Shown here: positions 35,473 to 37,014 of the stretch, piece by piece
Layout of the letters: each line of letters opens with the position of its first letter
Numbering within the stretch: position 1 is the first letter of the stretch
Origin: JAWPMV01 sp038527215
Lineage (GTDB): Bacteria > Bacteroidota > Bacteroidia > J057
NCBI GenBank assembly: GCA_038527215.1
Contig: JBCBGC010000081.1
Span: 1-37,014 of the forward strand
Direction: 5' to 3'
Length of the DNA stretch: 37,014 nt
Notes under the pieces: model-generated
What the model was told of the DNA's origin: nothing
Database searches by the model: none
What the model saw: only the letters and a program-made list of their open reading frames with translations
Program-made: the position numbers and the translations under genes

Positions 35473-36699
35473 ATGACCAAATCAACTTGTATCATTATTG
35501 GCGCCAGTCATGCGGGTAGCCAACTCGCTTTCAGCCTGAGAAAAGAAGGCTGGGAAGGGCGGATTTTGCTTTTAGGAGCCGAATCCACCCTGCCATATCA
35601 TCGCCCTCCGCTTTCCAAAGAGTTACTGCAGGGCGAAAAAGCACCGGAAGATATCCTGATCCGTCCAGCGGCCATGTATGAGAAAAACCAGATTGAGGTA
35701 CGCCTCAACACCTGGGTGAAAGCCATAGATCGGCAGCGGAAGATAGTGCAGTTGCAGGATGGGAGCGAACTTACTTATGAAAAACTCGCCCTGGCTACCG
35801 GAGGGCAGCTACGACGTCTGCCGATTCCCGGAGCCGAGCATCCCCGGGTATGTTATCTCAGGACCCTGGAAGATGCCCTGGCGCTGCAGCAAAAATTACC
35901 GCAGGCCCAGAGGGCAGTGATCATTGGTGGGGGATACATCGGTCTGGAAACGGCGGCTTCCTTCCGGAAAGCTGGCCTGGAGGTGACTATTTTGGAAGCG
36001 ACCGGCCGCTTGCTGGAGCGCGTCTGCTGCCCCGACATCTCTCAGTTTTTTGACCGTATCCATCAAGAGGAAGGCGTCAAGATTGAAACCGGTAAAATGG
36101 CTACGGCCATACATCATACAGGAGAAAGCTCAACCGTAGTAACCAAAGACGGTGCTACCTACGAAGCAGACCTGATCGTGATCGGCATTGGGATTTTACC
36201 TGAAACCCAGTTAGCAGAAGCGGCTGGACTTAAGGTAGATCGGGCCATCGTGGTGGACCAGTATGGAGCCACTTCAGATCCCGATATTGTTGCTGCGGGA
36301 GATTGTACAGTCTTTCCTCATCCCCTCTATGCTCAGCCTATTCATCTGGAATCCGTCCCCAACGCCACCGATCAAGCCAAAAGTGCCGCGGCCTGGCTTT
36401 GCGGACAGGAAAAACCCTATCAGGCGATTCCCTGGTTCTGGTCAGAGCAGTTTGACCTCAAACTGCAGATTGCAGGCTTGATTGCCGGCTATGATTCGGT
36501 GGTCCTGCGGGGCGACCCCTTGACAAGTCGGAGCTTTGCCGCTTTTTATTTTAAAGGGGCAAAGCTCCTTGCGGCAGACTGTGTCAATCGTCCAAAGGAG
36601 TTCATGGTGACCCGTAAGCTGCTGGAAAAAGGCACTTCCGTCACTTCGGAAGAATTGGCCGATGAGACCACCGACCTACGCGCCTTGATGAAGCGGTAG
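35473..36699 (+). CDS. FAD-dependent ferredoxin-reductase-like protein
   Basis: 408 aa. The architecture is that of rhodocoxin/putidaredoxin reductases: N-terminal FAD site (IIIGASHAGSQLA, residues 7-19), the segment 'LPYHRPPLSKELL' typical of this group, NADH site VIIGGGYIGLETA (about 149-161), and the second FAD motif VAAGDCT (about 274-280). A C-terminal reductase domain follows. Such enzymes pass electrons from NADH to a [2Fe-2S] ferredoxin that serves an oxygenase or P450; neither partner is encoded here. The 84-base gap to scoB leaves it open whether it belongs to the same transcript. Confidence 0.9.
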   Translation: MTKSTCIIIGASHAGSQLAFSLRKEGWEGRILLLGAESTLPYHRPPLSKELLQGEKAPEDILIRPAAMYEKNQIEVRLNTWVKAIDRQRKIVQLQDGSELTYEKLALATGGQLRRLPIPGAEHPRVCYLRTLEDALALQQKLPQAQRAVIIGGGYIGLETAASFRKAGLEVTILEATGRLLERVCCPDISQFFDRIHQEEGVKIETGKMATAIHHTGESSTVVTKDGATYEADLIVIGIGILPETQLAEAAGLKVDRAIVVDQYGATSDPDIVAAGDCTVFPHPLYAQPIHLESVPNATDQAKSAAAWLCGQEKPYQAIPWFWSEQFDLKLQIAGLIAGYDSVVLRGDPLTSRSFAAFYFKGAKLLAADCVNRPKEFMVTRKLLEKGTSVTSEELADETTDLRALMKR

Positions 36700-36730
36700 G
36701 TGCCTGTCATTACCCTATCCATCATTTGAT

Positions 36731-36868
36731 TGTCACCCCGGAATGGTCCCGACCATGGGGAGGGAACATATCCGGGGTCTCCGCGATCCAGGCGTAGCAA
36801 GACCTATCCGAAACATGGAGACCCCGGATAATCCCGCTCCTGATCGTCGCGGTATTTCCGGGGTGACA
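36731..36868. repeat. Palindromic intergenic repeat, copy 1
   Basis: The outer arms are TGTCACCCCGGAA (36731-36743) and its exact complement (36856-36868). The inner arms TATCCGGGGTCTCC (36769-36782) and its exact complement (36817-36830) enclose a 34-base loop. The arm segments between outer and inner parts are only partly complementary (about 21 of 34). It resembles the multi-copy intergenic palindromes of many bacteria. Confidence 0.9.
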
Positions 36869-36922
36869 TGCTTGATGTGGGAGTGGTTGGGCTCAACAGT
36901 TTCTTTACAAGCTTTAGTAGCT

Positions 36923-37014
36923 TGTCACCCCGGAATGGTCCCGACCACCGGGAGGGAACATATCCGGGGTCTCCATGACTCGGATAGGTCTTGCTACGCC
37001 TGGGTCGCGGAGAC
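36923..37014. repeat. Palindromic intergenic repeat, copy 2 (cut by window end)
   Basis: The left arm (36923-36974) matches copy 1 at 50 of 52 positions in the same orientation. The 34-base loop (36975-37008) instead matches the reverse complement of the copy 1 loop at 31 of 34 positions. The right arm begins (GGAGAC, 37009-37014) and leaves the window. Confidence 0.9.

Larger units (their letters stand above)
36700..37014. other. Gene-free end of the window with two palindromic repeats
   Basis: No coding sequence was seen. Nearly all of this stretch is two copies of the palindromic element described next; the second runs off the window end. Confidence 0.8.

Noticed and set aside
36731..37014. 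Terminal palindromes as an insertion sequence
   Set aside because: No transposase frame and no target-site duplication were seen; the elements are short palindromes only.

Overview
The window looks like chromosomal DNA of a Bacteroidota species, most likely Saprospiria-like (inference from protein style, not from a marker gene). The evidence is type IX secretion (T9SS) C-terminal sorting domains, start codons without Shine-Dalgarno sequences, several promoters of the TTTG-N20-TAnnTTTG type, a long-form IspG, and a Bacteroidota-style homogentisate 1,2-dioxygenase. No rRNA, tRNA, CRISPR array, transposase or phage gene was seen.

Bases 1-296 hold the 3' end of a HerA-like (DUF853-type) ATPase gene, closed by a strong terminator. 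Bases 484-15663 are the most unusual part: seven head-to-tail paralogous genes, here called A to G, each coding for a 650-680 aa secreted metalloprotease. All seven have the same layout: signal peptide, M43 (pappalysin/cytophagalysin-type) catalytic domain, a CSLREA-type start leading into a beta-helix-like region, an Ig-like domain and a T9SS sorting domain. Terminators or hairpins and separate promoters lie between several of them, so they are probably not one operon. They fall into groups A/B/C, D/E and F/G, and the 3' end of E plus the E-F spacer is repeated almost exactly at the 3' end of F plus the F-G spacer.

Bases 15666-20291 carry a secreted PQQ-type beta-propeller protein (minus), a SWIM zinc-finger protein (plus) and ispG (minus). 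A 546-base divergent spacer follows. It contains A/T tracts spaced about 21 bases apart, as expected for curved DNA, and a separate hairpin; it leads to an unrecognised 484 aa helical protein. Then come a VOC-fold protein, a small exported membrane protein, a Tat-exported Gfo/Idh/MocA oxidoreductase, a 1276 aa TPR/PAS hybrid histidine-kinase sensor and a small exported protein of unknown function.

Bases 29732-36699 form a tyrosine/homogentisate catabolic block. A divergent TetR regulator faces hmgA, fahA, a flavin-reductase-like gene, both subunits of a 3-oxoacid CoA-transferase, and a ferredoxin-reductase-like flavoprotein. Together HmgA, FahA and the CoA-transferase would take homogentisate to fumarate and acetoacetyl-CoA; the maleylacetoacetate isomerase step is not encoded here. 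Two similar 16-bp palindromes in the divergent region are candidate TetR operators. The window ends in two copies of a palindromic intergenic repeat whose 34-base loops lie in opposite orientations.
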